A stretch of 47,097 nucleotides of DNA, taken from positions 1 to 47,097 of IMG/VR virus record IMGVR_UViG_3300017963_000093; one strand, 5' to 3'. The notes under the pieces were generated by a model. The model was not told where the DNA came from, made no database searches, and was given only the letters and a program-made list of their open reading frames with translations. Position 1 is the first letter of the stretch. Every line of letters starts with the position of its first letter. Shown one piece after another: positions 1-7,000 of this stretch. The stretch is from a virus. A program made the position numbers and the translations under genes.

Positions 1-123
1 ACAGTTCCCTGATCAAGAAGGAAGACCTTCAGGAGTCCCCCAAGGTCTACACGATCACGGGCTCCGAGATCCAGGAGTTCGAGAACAAGAAGAAGGGCGG
101 GGTAGATCGGAAGATCATCCTGC
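1..123. repeat. Left copy of the 123-bp terminal direct repeat
   Basis: Bases 1-123 are identical to 46975-47097. The repeat lies inside a coding sequence that reads without a break from one copy into the other. This is what a circular assembly with an overlap at the cut looks like, rather than a biological terminal repeat, although a short terminal redundancy cannot be excluded. Confidence 0.97.
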
Positions 124-305
124 GCCTTGAGGAAGAGGAACGGGGGTTCCCCCTCAACAAGACGAACGCCAGCGTGCTGGCCTCGATCTTCCAGTCGCAG
201 AACACCGACGACTGGGTCGGGAAGCAGTTCGAGGCGTTTTTCGACCCGACCGTCCGGTTCGGGGGCCAGGTGGTCGGCGGGCTCGGTGTCCGCCCCGTGA
301 AGTAG
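1..305 (+). CDS. OB-fold-like phage replication/recombination protein, C-terminal part (continues from 46953)
   Basis: This is the 3' part of a 108-residue protein whose ATG is at 46953; the frame crosses the window junction and stops with TAG at 303-305. Seen: a middle segment LNKTNASVLASIFQ followed by DDWVGKQFEAFF and a C-terminal VRFGGQVVGGLGVRP. This LNKTN / DDWxGK / (I/L)RV(R) pattern is typical of a small OB-fold-like protein common in phages beside recombination nucleases. It follows the RecB/Cas4-like nuclease (45910) and two small ORFs, which fits a role in DNA replication or recombination, perhaps single-strand binding. The exact function is inferred from the family pattern and context only. 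An upstream ORF starting at 46676 overlaps it out of frame as far as base 130. Confidence 0.8.
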   Translation, partial: SSLIKKEDLQESPKVYTITGSEIQEFENKKKGGVDRKIILRLEEEERGFPLNKTNASVLASIFQSQNTDDWVGKQFEAFFDPTVRFGGQVVGGLGVRPVK

Positions 306-317
306 AAGCCCCACTGT

Positions 318-355
318 CCAGGCCGGGCCTGCTCCTTTCCCGGCCTGGGCTATTT
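318..355 (+). terminator. Hairpin, probable terminator after the OB-fold-like gene
   Basis: A perfect 10-bp GC-rich stem, CCAGGCCGGG (318-327) with CCCGGCCTGG (339-348), encloses an 11-base loop and is followed by a short T-containing run. It starts 13 bases after the stop codon at 305. The U-tract is weak, so termination may be partial. Confidence 0.6.
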
Positions 356-370
356 ACTGTGCGAGTAAAT
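352..370. repeat. 7-bp inverted repeat before the deoxyribosyltransferase-like gene
   Basis: ATTTACT (352-358) and AGTAAAT (364-370) form an inverted repeat with a 5-base spacer, ending 7 bases before the ATG at 378. No Shine-Dalgarno site is visible in front of that ATG. The repeat could be an operator or an RNA hairpin that hides the start; neither is shown. Confidence 0.5.
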
Positions 371-377
371 TGCCCTC

Positions 378-782
378 ATGTACAAAATATACCTATCATT
401 TCCGATGACCAGAGCCCGGCCGTCCGAGAAAGCCATAGTTCAGCAGATGCGCCATGAGCTGGCCGAGCGCGGATTTCATTATTTTGATCCGGCGCTCAAG
501 GTCGGGGAGCACTCGCTTCTAGCGGAGCAGGAAATTGACTTTTTGGAAATGGGCAGCTGTGACGGGCTGGTGGCGGTGTGGACTCCTACCGCTTACCTGT
601 CGTACGGGGTGTGTGCAGAATTAGAGTGGGCCCGGCGCCATTTCAAGCTCCCATTCCGGGTATGGAAGCCCGGACCCGCTCAGATGTCGGAGTGGACCAA
701 GTGCACGATCGGGAACCGTCTCCGGACTGCTATTGGTATGGTGTTCGACCCAGATTTTTATGAGAAGTTGGAGTATAGATGA
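378..782 (+). CDS. Nucleoside 2-deoxyribosyltransferase-like / DUF4406-like protein
   Basis: 134 residues. The N-terminus IYLSFPMT resembles the substrate-loop start of the nucleoside 2-deoxyribosyltransferase superfamily (usually YLAGPM). Residues 62-68 (DGLVAVW) match the 'ADxVVA' strand, and GVCAELEWA (77-85) matches the 'G(T/V)xxEIxxA' helix carrying the catalytic glutamate (E81 or E83). Members exchange or hydrolyse the base-deoxyribose bond; phage members may work in nucleotide salvage or on sugar-nucleotide-like ligands. The stop overlaps the next ATG (ATGA at 779-782), so it is translationally coupled to the MazG-like gene. Its start has no clear ribosome site. The superfamily is fairly safe; the substrate is unknown. 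Confidence 0.65.
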   Translation: MYKIYLSFPMTRARPSEKAIVQQMRHELAERGFHYFDPALKVGEHSLLAEQEIDFLEMGSCDGLVAVWTPTAYLSYGVCAELEWARRHFKLPFRVWKPGPAQMSEWTKCTIGNRLRTAIGMVFDPDFYEKLEYR

Positions 783-1213
783 GCGGTCAGAAGAACGATC
801 AAGATAAGATCCAGCTCGAGCTCCTGGACCCGGCCTTCTTGATGGGAGTTGGCGAGATCATGACCTTCGGCGCCAAGAAGTACGCCAAGTACAATTGGAT
901 GGAGGGGATCGAGGCGAGCCGGTTGTTCGGGGCCCTCATGCGGCACATGTGGGCGTTTTGGGATGGGGAGGACATGGACCCGGAGAGTGGCAAGCCCCAC
1001 CTGTGGCACGCCGGGTGCTGTCTCATGATGCTGAACCGGATGTTTCACAACCGGCCGGACCTGGACGACCGGCCTAACTTTAACGGGATGGTTCCCTCAA
1101 ATTACTGTCATATATGCGGAACGACAGTGAAACATGACTATTTAGGGATGGACAAGCCGGCGCAGTGCTACTGTGGAGAATTGAAAAATGAAACTACTGA
1201 TAGTGGGAAGTGA
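779..1213 (+). CDS. DUF5664 (dATP/dGTP diphosphohydrolase-like, MazG-type) protein with C-terminal zinc ribbon
   Basis: 144 residues. The N-terminal two thirds show the DUF5664 pattern: LLDPAFLMGVGEIMTFGAKKY near the start, then YNWMEG, an R-x-x-x-A-(L/x)-x-R-H helix (LFGALMRHMWAFW), DxExG and HLWHAGCCLMML. This all-alpha MazG-like family removes pyrophosphate from purine dNTPs in the members studied. The C-terminus adds a CHIC...CYC pair that looks like a zinc ribbon. It is coupled by ATGA overlap to the gene before and overlaps the SDR gene after it by 26 bases. Role inferred: dNTP-pool adjustment. The related MazZ of 2-aminoadenine phages comes with PurZ and DatZ, which are not seen here. 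Confidence 0.75.
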   Translation: MSGQKNDQDKIQLELLDPAFLMGVGEIMTFGAKKYAKYNWMEGIEASRLFGALMRHMWAFWDGEDMDPESGKPHLWHAGCCLMMLNRMFHNRPDLDDRPNFNGMVPSNYCHICGTTVKHDYLGMDKPAQCYCGELKNETTDSGK

Positions 1214-2099
1214 GGGCTACATTGGACGCGCCTTATGCCGCCGGTTTACTTTCCGGGATGATATTGAGCTGTTCCGTGTTGATCCTTGTGTTTACGGTCA
1301 GCCGCCTGCTACACCCGCAGTCCAGAAAATTTTCAAAACCAAAGACGTCGTCCGGTATATTGACAAAATCGTCCCGGACCATATCGTCTGGCTCGGCGCC
1401 TACGCACACGACCCGTCCGGGCGCATCAATACCACCATCGCTATTCGGAATAATGCTCGAAGGGTCGCCGTGGCTCTCTCCGGGACAGGCTGTCCTTACA
1501 CCGCTGTCTCGTCACTCTCCGTCTTCGCTGAAGGTGCATACCCAGAGTCTAAACGATATCTCGAGCAAGCTCTTGTCGCGGCCGGGGACTTTGGTGCCCG
1601 TGGATCCCTTCTTCGGTTCGGGACAGTGTTCGGCGTCCCGAATCCCGGCGACGCAGAGTCTTTTCGCGCACACCTCCTGCTCAATCGGATGTCCATCGAC
1701 GCGGTCACCAAAGGAAAGATTACCGTTACGCATCCAACTAAAAGGCGACCAGTCCTGGCTCTGCGTAAGGCCGTCCACGCCCTGGAGCGGGACATTTTCT
1801 CGGAGGGCCCCCGCGGCACCATTTCGAACCACTACGACACATGTGGCACACTTCAGGAGTTTGCCCAGCTCGTCCAGCTCAAGGTCGCCATGAAGAAGCC
1901 AGACAGTCCTGTTGAGATCGTGGTCCCCGACAACGCGCCGGACCTTGACAACCGGGACTACGGGTGGGGCGAGTTCGAGCCGATGGAGATTAACCTGGAG
2001 CTCAGTACCCTGATCCATTCGGTCGGAGTGTACGACGGCGCCGATCAGTTCAAGGCCCTGTACGGATTTGTGGAAAAGAATGAGGATGGAACGCTCTAA
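1188..2099 (+). CDS. NAD(P)-dependent sugar-nucleotide epimerase/dehydratase (extended SDR)
   Basis: 303 residues, normal for the extended short-chain dehydrogenase family. The Rossmann dinucleotide motif GSEGYIG is at residues 7-13, a serine stretch (VSSLS, 107-111) sits where the catalytic Ser/Thr belongs, and the YxxxK pair is Y118/K122 (YPESK). These enzymes epimerise, dehydrate or reduce nucleotide-linked sugars. A GGAGAA site precedes the ATG at 1188, which lies inside the end of the DUF5664 gene. The DegT aminotransferase two genes downstream is the usual partner: SDR makes a keto-sugar nucleotide and the transaminase aminates it. The precise sugar cannot be read from the sequence. Confidence 0.85.
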   Translation: MKLLIVGSEGYIGRALCRRFTFRDDIELFRVDPCVYGQPPATPAVQKIFKTKDVVRYIDKIVPDHIVWLGAYAHDPSGRINTTIAIRNNARRVAVALSGTGCPYTAVSSLSVFAEGAYPESKRYLEQALVAAGDFGARGSLLRFGTVFGVPNPGDAESFRAHLLLNRMSIDAVTKGKITVTHPTKRRPVLALRKAVHALERDIFSEGPRGTISNHYDTCGTLQEFAQLVQLKVAMKKPDSPVEIVVPDNAPDLDNRDYGWGEFEPMEINLELSTLIHSVGVYDGADQFKALYGFVEKNEDGTL

Positions 2100-2322
2100 A
2101 ACAATTATATTTACCCAGCCGGATCCCGCCGAGGTGAGGGCCACCTGGACGGGGTTTATGGCACAAGAGGATCTGATTGTTCCAGGATACGGTCGTTACT
2201 CGTACTGGGACATTGCACAAGCCCTCCACGCGGTGGAGTTTATCAAAACTAACCGGACTCTCCTTCATAAGCGAGGGTTCCAGCGTCGAATGAAAAAGGC
2301 AGGATGTAATGGAATTGTATAA
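2080..2322 (+). CDS. Small protein of unknown function between SDR and DegT genes
   Basis: 80 residues from the ATG at 2080 (GGAAAAG upstream; a second ATG lies at 2086 and a TTG at 2068). Not recognised. It is basic at the C-terminus (KRGFQRRMKKAGC), has an aromatic mid-section (GRYSYWDIAQALHAVEF) and no predicted membrane segment. It overlaps the SDR gene by 20 bases and the DegT gene by 14, so it is co-translated with the sugar enzymes and may serve the same pathway, but nothing in its sequence proves this. Confidence 0.6.
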   Translation: MRMERSKTIIFTQPDPAEVRATWTGFMAQEDLIVPGYGRYSYWDIAQALHAVEFIKTNRTLLHKRGFQRRMKKAGCNGIV

Positions 2323-3328
2323 ACCACCGCGACTTACGGGAAAGTACCTCGACAAAGTCTTGGCCTCCCGGTGGTTGACCGCGGGGCCCATGTGCGAGAG
2401 GTTCAGAGAGGCTGTAGCAGAGAAGCTAAAGGTGGGGCCCGACCGGATCGCGCTCGCGGCCCGGGCTACGAGTGGGTTCCAGGCGGTGCTGGATATGATT
2501 TGCTACCATGACGCGCTGGGGGAGGAGCCGGAGGACTATCCGACAATTGATTGTACGCACGCGACCTTTGTCGGGATTCGGCATGCGATCTCACATGCTG
2601 GGATGTGTACGGGCTGGGACCGGGACTGGCGGTCTCGGCCTGATATTGTGGTCAAAACTGATATTGGAGGACGGAGGCTGGCAATTGAAGATGAAGATAT
2701 GTCTTCCCGCTACTTTGTGGCGAATCGCTTACCTTATCCGAAATGGTATATTCACGACGCGTGTCACTCTTGGCTGCCTGATCCTGCCGCCGACTTTGCG
2801 GTCCTCTCTTGCTATCCAACGAAACCTGTGCCGGGCGCTGAAGGCGGGGTCGTGGTTTGTAAAGACCCAGAACACGCCCGGGAGATTGAATCTTGGTGTT
2901 CTTCTGGACTTTCTCCAGCGTTTAACCCCACAAGACTTGGAGGCACTGAACCAAGCGTACCTGGCCGAGAAACGCATCTCACAGACGTGGCGGCCGCGCT
3001 CAATCTTGAGGCGTTGGAGGTGTCGGATCGTTACATGGCTGGGATTCGGCTTTCGTGGCAGAAGCTGGCGCGTGCTGGACAGAATTGGGAGGTCCCTTTT
3101 CGGTGTCAGCCGTTGGTACCGTATCTCTTTCAAGTGGAAGTACGGGATGTGGCCGAAGTTCGTGCGGAGTTGGCGAAATGGGGCGTCCCGACTGCGTGGA
3201 ATTTTCCGCCGGCGCCGCTCGTGACTCTCCCGTGCCGGCCCGACATGGGGATCCGGGAGGCCGAGCTGATTATCAAGTTTACCCGGCGGGCCATTGAGGC
3301 TGTGGAAAGTCGACGAGTCGCAAACTGA
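2309..3328 (+). CDS. DegT/DnrJ/EryC1/StrS-type sugar aminotransferase
   Basis: 339 residues, slightly short for this PLP-dependent family (about 360-390). The N-terminal SRWLTAGP (20-27) matches the family's 'WLTTGP' signature, the PLP phosphate-binding stretch is ARATSGFQAVL (51-61), HDACHSW (149-155) matches the 'xDAAQS' motif with the PLP-ring aspartate at 150, and YPTKPVPGAEGG (169-180) holds the Schiff-base lysine K172. These enzymes aminate keto-sugar nucleotides with glutamate as donor. It ends the plus-strand block and is preceded by the SDR gene that would supply the keto substrate; the formyltransferase at 34668 could act on the new amine. The region around position 100 looks condensed compared with bacterial members. 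Confidence 0.85.
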   Translation: MELYKPPRLTGKYLDKVLASRWLTAGPMCERFREAVAEKLKVGPDRIALAARATSGFQAVLDMICYHDALGEEPEDYPTIDCTHATFVGIRHAISHAGMCTGWDRDWRSRPDIVVKTDIGGRRLAIEDEDMSSRYFVANRLPYPKWYIHDACHSWLPDPAADFAVLSCYPTKPVPGAEGGVVVCKDPEHAREIESWCSSGLSPAFNPTRLGGTEPSVPGRETHLTDVAAALNLEALEVSDRYMAGIRLSWQKLARAGQNWEVPFRCQPLVPYLFQVEVRDVAEVRAELAKWGVPTAWNFPPAPLVTLPCRPDMGIREAELIIKFTRRAIEAVESRRVAN

Positions 3329-3382
3329 TTTGTGTAAAGTAGAAGGCAATGAGCTTACTAATCTGGGAGGAATGGTGTAGAC

Positions 3383-3877
3383 TTACATGGTGGGAACGTG
3401 AGGGTATACTACTTGATCAATCACCCCATGCCGACGCGCCTCTTCTGAGCCGAAGTAGGTCGTCGCCGCAATCCGCTTCCGCCACCAATTCTTCCGGTGG
3501 TTGGTGCACTTGGAAAGAATATTCAGATATTCTTGTTCAAGCCAATCGAGCTCATCTCGCTCGGCATCGATCTCTCCTTTGCCGTGAATGCCCGTCATCT
3601 CTGCTGAGGAGGGGTGGACCATGAACCTGGTCCGGGGTGTGGCCAGTCGCTTGGCGGCCACGGCCAGGATCGGGACCGCGGCCGAGAAGCACTGTCCGGT
3701 GGCGATCACGCAGCAGTCATGTTCCTGGAGGGCGTCAATACAGGCACACATAGTGTACAAACACCCACCCTCACTGCTGAGGTAGATCACGTCCGGTTTC
3801 TGTTTAATACAGGTCAGTAACCCACCTCCTACATCGCCGGTGTAAACCGCGATCTTAGGCCTCTTTGTGACGCTCAC
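3383..3877 (-). CDS. ClpP-like serine protease (possible prohead or regulatory protease)
   Basis: 164 residues, close to the ClpP core. The triad is visible: Ser65 in GQCFSAAVPI, His88 in RFMVHPSS, and Asp154 in EEARRHGVIDQVV. The SSEGG at 34-38 corresponds to ClpP 'NSPGG'. Phage ClpP-like proteins usually process the prohead and lie beside portal or capsid genes; this one is instead the last gene of the late block, about 20 kb away, next to a holin-like protein. It overlaps the preceding gene by 23 bases. It could be the head protease moved out of place, or act on host or lysis targets. It converges on the DegT gene, and the 54 bases between them show no clear terminator. Confidence 0.8.
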   Translation of the reverse strand: MSVTKRPKIAVYTGDVGGGLLTCIKQKPDVIYLSSEGGCLYTMCACIDALQEHDCCVIATGQCFSAAVPILAVAAKRLATPRTRFMVHPSSAEMTGIHGKGEIDAERDELDWLEQEYLNILSKCTNHRKNWWRKRIAATTYFGSEEARRHGVIDQVVYPHVPTM

Positions 3878-4061
3878 GGCACCCCGCTTCCAGGACCGAA
3901 ATCCTACAGCTGTGATCGTCCAGGGTAGTGTCTTGCCGGCCCATTTTGTTGTCGATCGATTTCAGAGTGGTGTCGATTGACTTGAGGCGGGCCCTGAAGG
4001 TTCCGATCACAACTCCGGCACTGAATATGATCCCCCCGATCGTTGCGGCGGTCTCAACCAT
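3855..4061 (-). CDS. Small membrane protein, holin candidate
   Basis: 68 residues with one N-terminal hydrophobic segment (about residues 4-22, rich in Gly/Ala/Ile/Val) followed by a charged region with heptad-like spacing (LKSIDTTLKSIDNKM). This layout resembles small single-span phage holins or XhlA-like proteins. It lies at the very end of the late block, as lysis genes often do, but no endolysin accompanies it. It overlaps the giant virion gene by 8 bases and the ClpP-like gene by 23. The lysis role is inferred from topology and position only. Confidence 0.5.
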   Translation of the reverse strand: MVETAATIGGIIFSAGVVIGTFRARLKSIDTTLKSIDNKMGRQDTTLDDHSCRISVLEAGCRERHKEA

Positions 4062-7000
4062 CGAACTTTCTCCTTATTGCTTCTTTCCGGGCGTCTTGTA
4101 ACTGAAGTCGGTACGGCTCGAACATGCGGCGCACCTCGGACATGGGAAGTACGACCTCCTTAAGGTAGTTGCGGAGTTCCAGCACCCGCTGGTTAGTGGG
4201 CCGCTCCATGGCCTTCTCGAGGTGGTCGATTGCTTCCTGGACCTTGCCCGGGTCGTTGATGACACGGTCATTGCCCAGTTCAGTGAACTTGATGATGTTG
4301 GACTGCTCGCGGAGGAGCCGGTCGTGGACCCCGGCCTGCTCGTTCAGGATGAAGGCCAGGACCTGTTGTACGATCGGTTGCTTGGCCATGAAGTTCTGCC
4401 ACCCGTTCTCTTCCATGGAGCGTTTTTCCATCTCCACCTCGCGTTCGGTCCGGGTCCGCTTCACTACCAGGCGACCCTGGCGCTCGGTGATCTCCTCCTT
4501 CAATTTCTCGTCGAGTTGTTTTTCGGCCTCGGCCCGTTCCTCTGGCGAAAAGGAGCTGTCGATGGCGCGGTTGTAAAGCTCGCGGACCTCCCGGTCGGGG
4601 CCGTAGATAGGGTAGTCCGGACGGTCCGGGTTCATCAGGCCGCTCACCTTGTACAGGTTGTTAAGGATAATGTCCTCGTCTTTGGTCAGCACCGACTTCC
4701 GGCCACGCCCAACACCGATCAGGTTTCCAACGTCGTCGGCCGCCTGACCCTTCAGGCCGATACCCGAGGCGGCCCGGATCAGGGCCGTGGCCGGCTGCTG
4801 TGAGTGGAACGGGCGTCCGGTCCGAGGGTTGAGCGGGGCGTGCCAGGCCTCCTCGTATGCCGTGAAGTCCCGACCCCCAGGCATCCACGGAGGTATAAAG
4901 GTCTTGCCGGCGATCTTCACACCCTCCTGGACCTTCTGGAGCAGGGGAGCGCCCGGCGAGAGCAGGGGCCGGCCCGTGACCGGGTCGGTCCCGGACAAGA
5001 AGAACTGGCCGATGTTGTAGATCGGGTGGTTGAAAAGAAAGTTGGAAGCGATGGTCCCGCCGACGGCCGCTGCGTGCTGGAGCCCGTCCCGCTTCTCGGG
5101 AGGCATCATGTTGTCCATGGCCTGAGCGATCATGCCGTGCCCATTGGCTACGAGGTCCTCGAACGGCAAGAGACCGCTCAGGTCAACTTCTGACGTAATA
5201 TTCTTGGTCCTTGGGTCGATCAGGTACATACTGGACATCATGCTGAGCAGGCCCTGTGTCGGGGTCCGTTTTCCACGGGCCTCCAGCATCTGGTCCCATC
5301 GGTCCCAGCTCACGCCGGCCTGGGCCAGCTGCATCATATTGAACATTGGCAGGGTCGCCAAGAGCCCGACCAGCCGGTGTGGCCGATAACGCGCCGCGTT
5401 ACCCGTGATCCTCATAAGCTCGTAAGGGAAGCTCACGACCATACCACGGACGGCCGGGTGGATCCCCCGGAGCCAGTACGGGACCTCTGCGTAGTTCTGA
5501 CTGAACGTCTTCACGACCTTGACGGCCTGGTTCTCGCTGAGTCCCTGCCGGCGAAGGTTCGCGTACTGGGCCAGCTTGAAGAACTCGTCGTAGAAGTTGT
5601 ACCACCGGCGCATGAACCGGGCGGTCTTGTTCCTGGGGCGCCCAAAGGCGTCTCGGTTACGGACCCAGAGCCCGACGAATTTCTTGAAGCCGATCTTCAA
5701 CCGGCTCTGGTCGAGCTCGGCCAGTGCCGCCTCCAGGGCCTGGAGCTTCTTCTGCACCGTCAGGAGCAGGGGCGGGTCCTCGCCCTTTAAGAGCAGCTGC
5801 CGGTACTTCTCGTGCAGCACCTTGGTCTTACCCATGAGGTTCCGCACCTGGGCGATATTCTGCTTATTGATCCCCATCACGTCGAGGGACAGGTTCCGGA
5901 GCGCGTCGTCCTCGGTCTCAAACAGACCGGTGACAAGGTTGTTCCGGCGGGCTTCCTGGAAGATCGGGTCCCGCGTGAGCCGGCCCTTGCCGGTCGGGCC
6001 CGCCTGTTTGGCGGCCCAGAGCAGGTTGTCGAGGTTCTCGGACGAGTACACCCGGGTGCCGGCCAGGTAGTCAGAGATAATGTTGAACAGGGGGTTGACA
6101 ATGTGGGACCGAATGGAGTGGGTGATCAGCGAGCTCCGGGCCGCGTCGGCGACCCAGTCGAAGGCTTTGTATACGGCCCCGGGCGTGAACGGCTTGATCG
6201 CGTCCGGGACGTCGGCCTGGAAGGCCTCGCGCATACCGGCCACGACACTGTTGAGGCTGTCGTACAGTTTCGACGCCCGGTTGAGCTCGGCCAGGATCTG
6301 CTTATGGACGTACTTGCCGGCCATGTTCCCAAACGCCCGCTTGTTCTCCGGTACGAAGTGGAACCTGGAGGTGACCGAGTTCCCGTACTTCTGCTGGAGC
6401 AGGGCGTGCTGGGCCTTGTCGAGCACGTACCCACCGTGCATATTGTAGGTGTCGATCAGTGACGAGGCCGTCACGTCCTTCAACACCTCCGACATCCTCT
6501 TCAATCGGCGGGCGGCCGTGTGCATCTTGGCCCGCTTGGTTCCGTATTCGCCGCGGAGGCTCTCCTCACCGGCACTGCCGAAGAACCCACGCGCCTCCTT
6601 CTCCGCTGCGGAGAGGGGCGGGGCCAGGCGGACCTCGTCCCCGTACGGGTTCTTGCCGATCAGGCCACCCTTGTGCTTGTCCAGGGTCCCAATAATGTCG
6701 TCCCCGTACCGGTCCTTCAGGAACTTCTCGGCCTGCTGCCGGGTCAGGAACGTCTCATCCAGTACCAGGTCGGGCTCGTTCACACGTACCCGCCAGAGCT
6801 GGTGGTGTCGCTTGAACTGGAAGGCCCGGCCCCTGGCGTGCAGGAACGGCTGGGTGGGTAGGACAGACTGGACACGCCCCCGCCCCATGGCCTTTCGGGC
6901 GGTCTCTTCCACGATCAGTTCCGAGAGCTCGTCCGCCACGTCAAGTCGCGGATCGTAGCCCATCTTCCGCCACGACTTCAAGACGTGCGGGGGCAGCTTC

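Noticed and set aside
779-1213. 2-aminoadenine (Z) genome system suggested by the MazZ-like DUF5664 gene
   Set aside because: No PurZ (adenylosuccinate-synthetase-like) or DatZ (HD phosphohydrolase) gene is seen, and DUF5664 is common in ordinary phages.
3398-3409. TATACT box near the convergent gene ends
   Set aside because: It is part of the ClpP-like coding sequence, has only a weak -35 (CTTACA) and would drive only antisense RNA.
3349-3624. 91-codon plus-strand frame after the DegT gene
   Set aside because: Antisense to the ClpP-like gene over most of its length, Ser/Arg-rich, and without a recognisable domain or convincing ribosome site.
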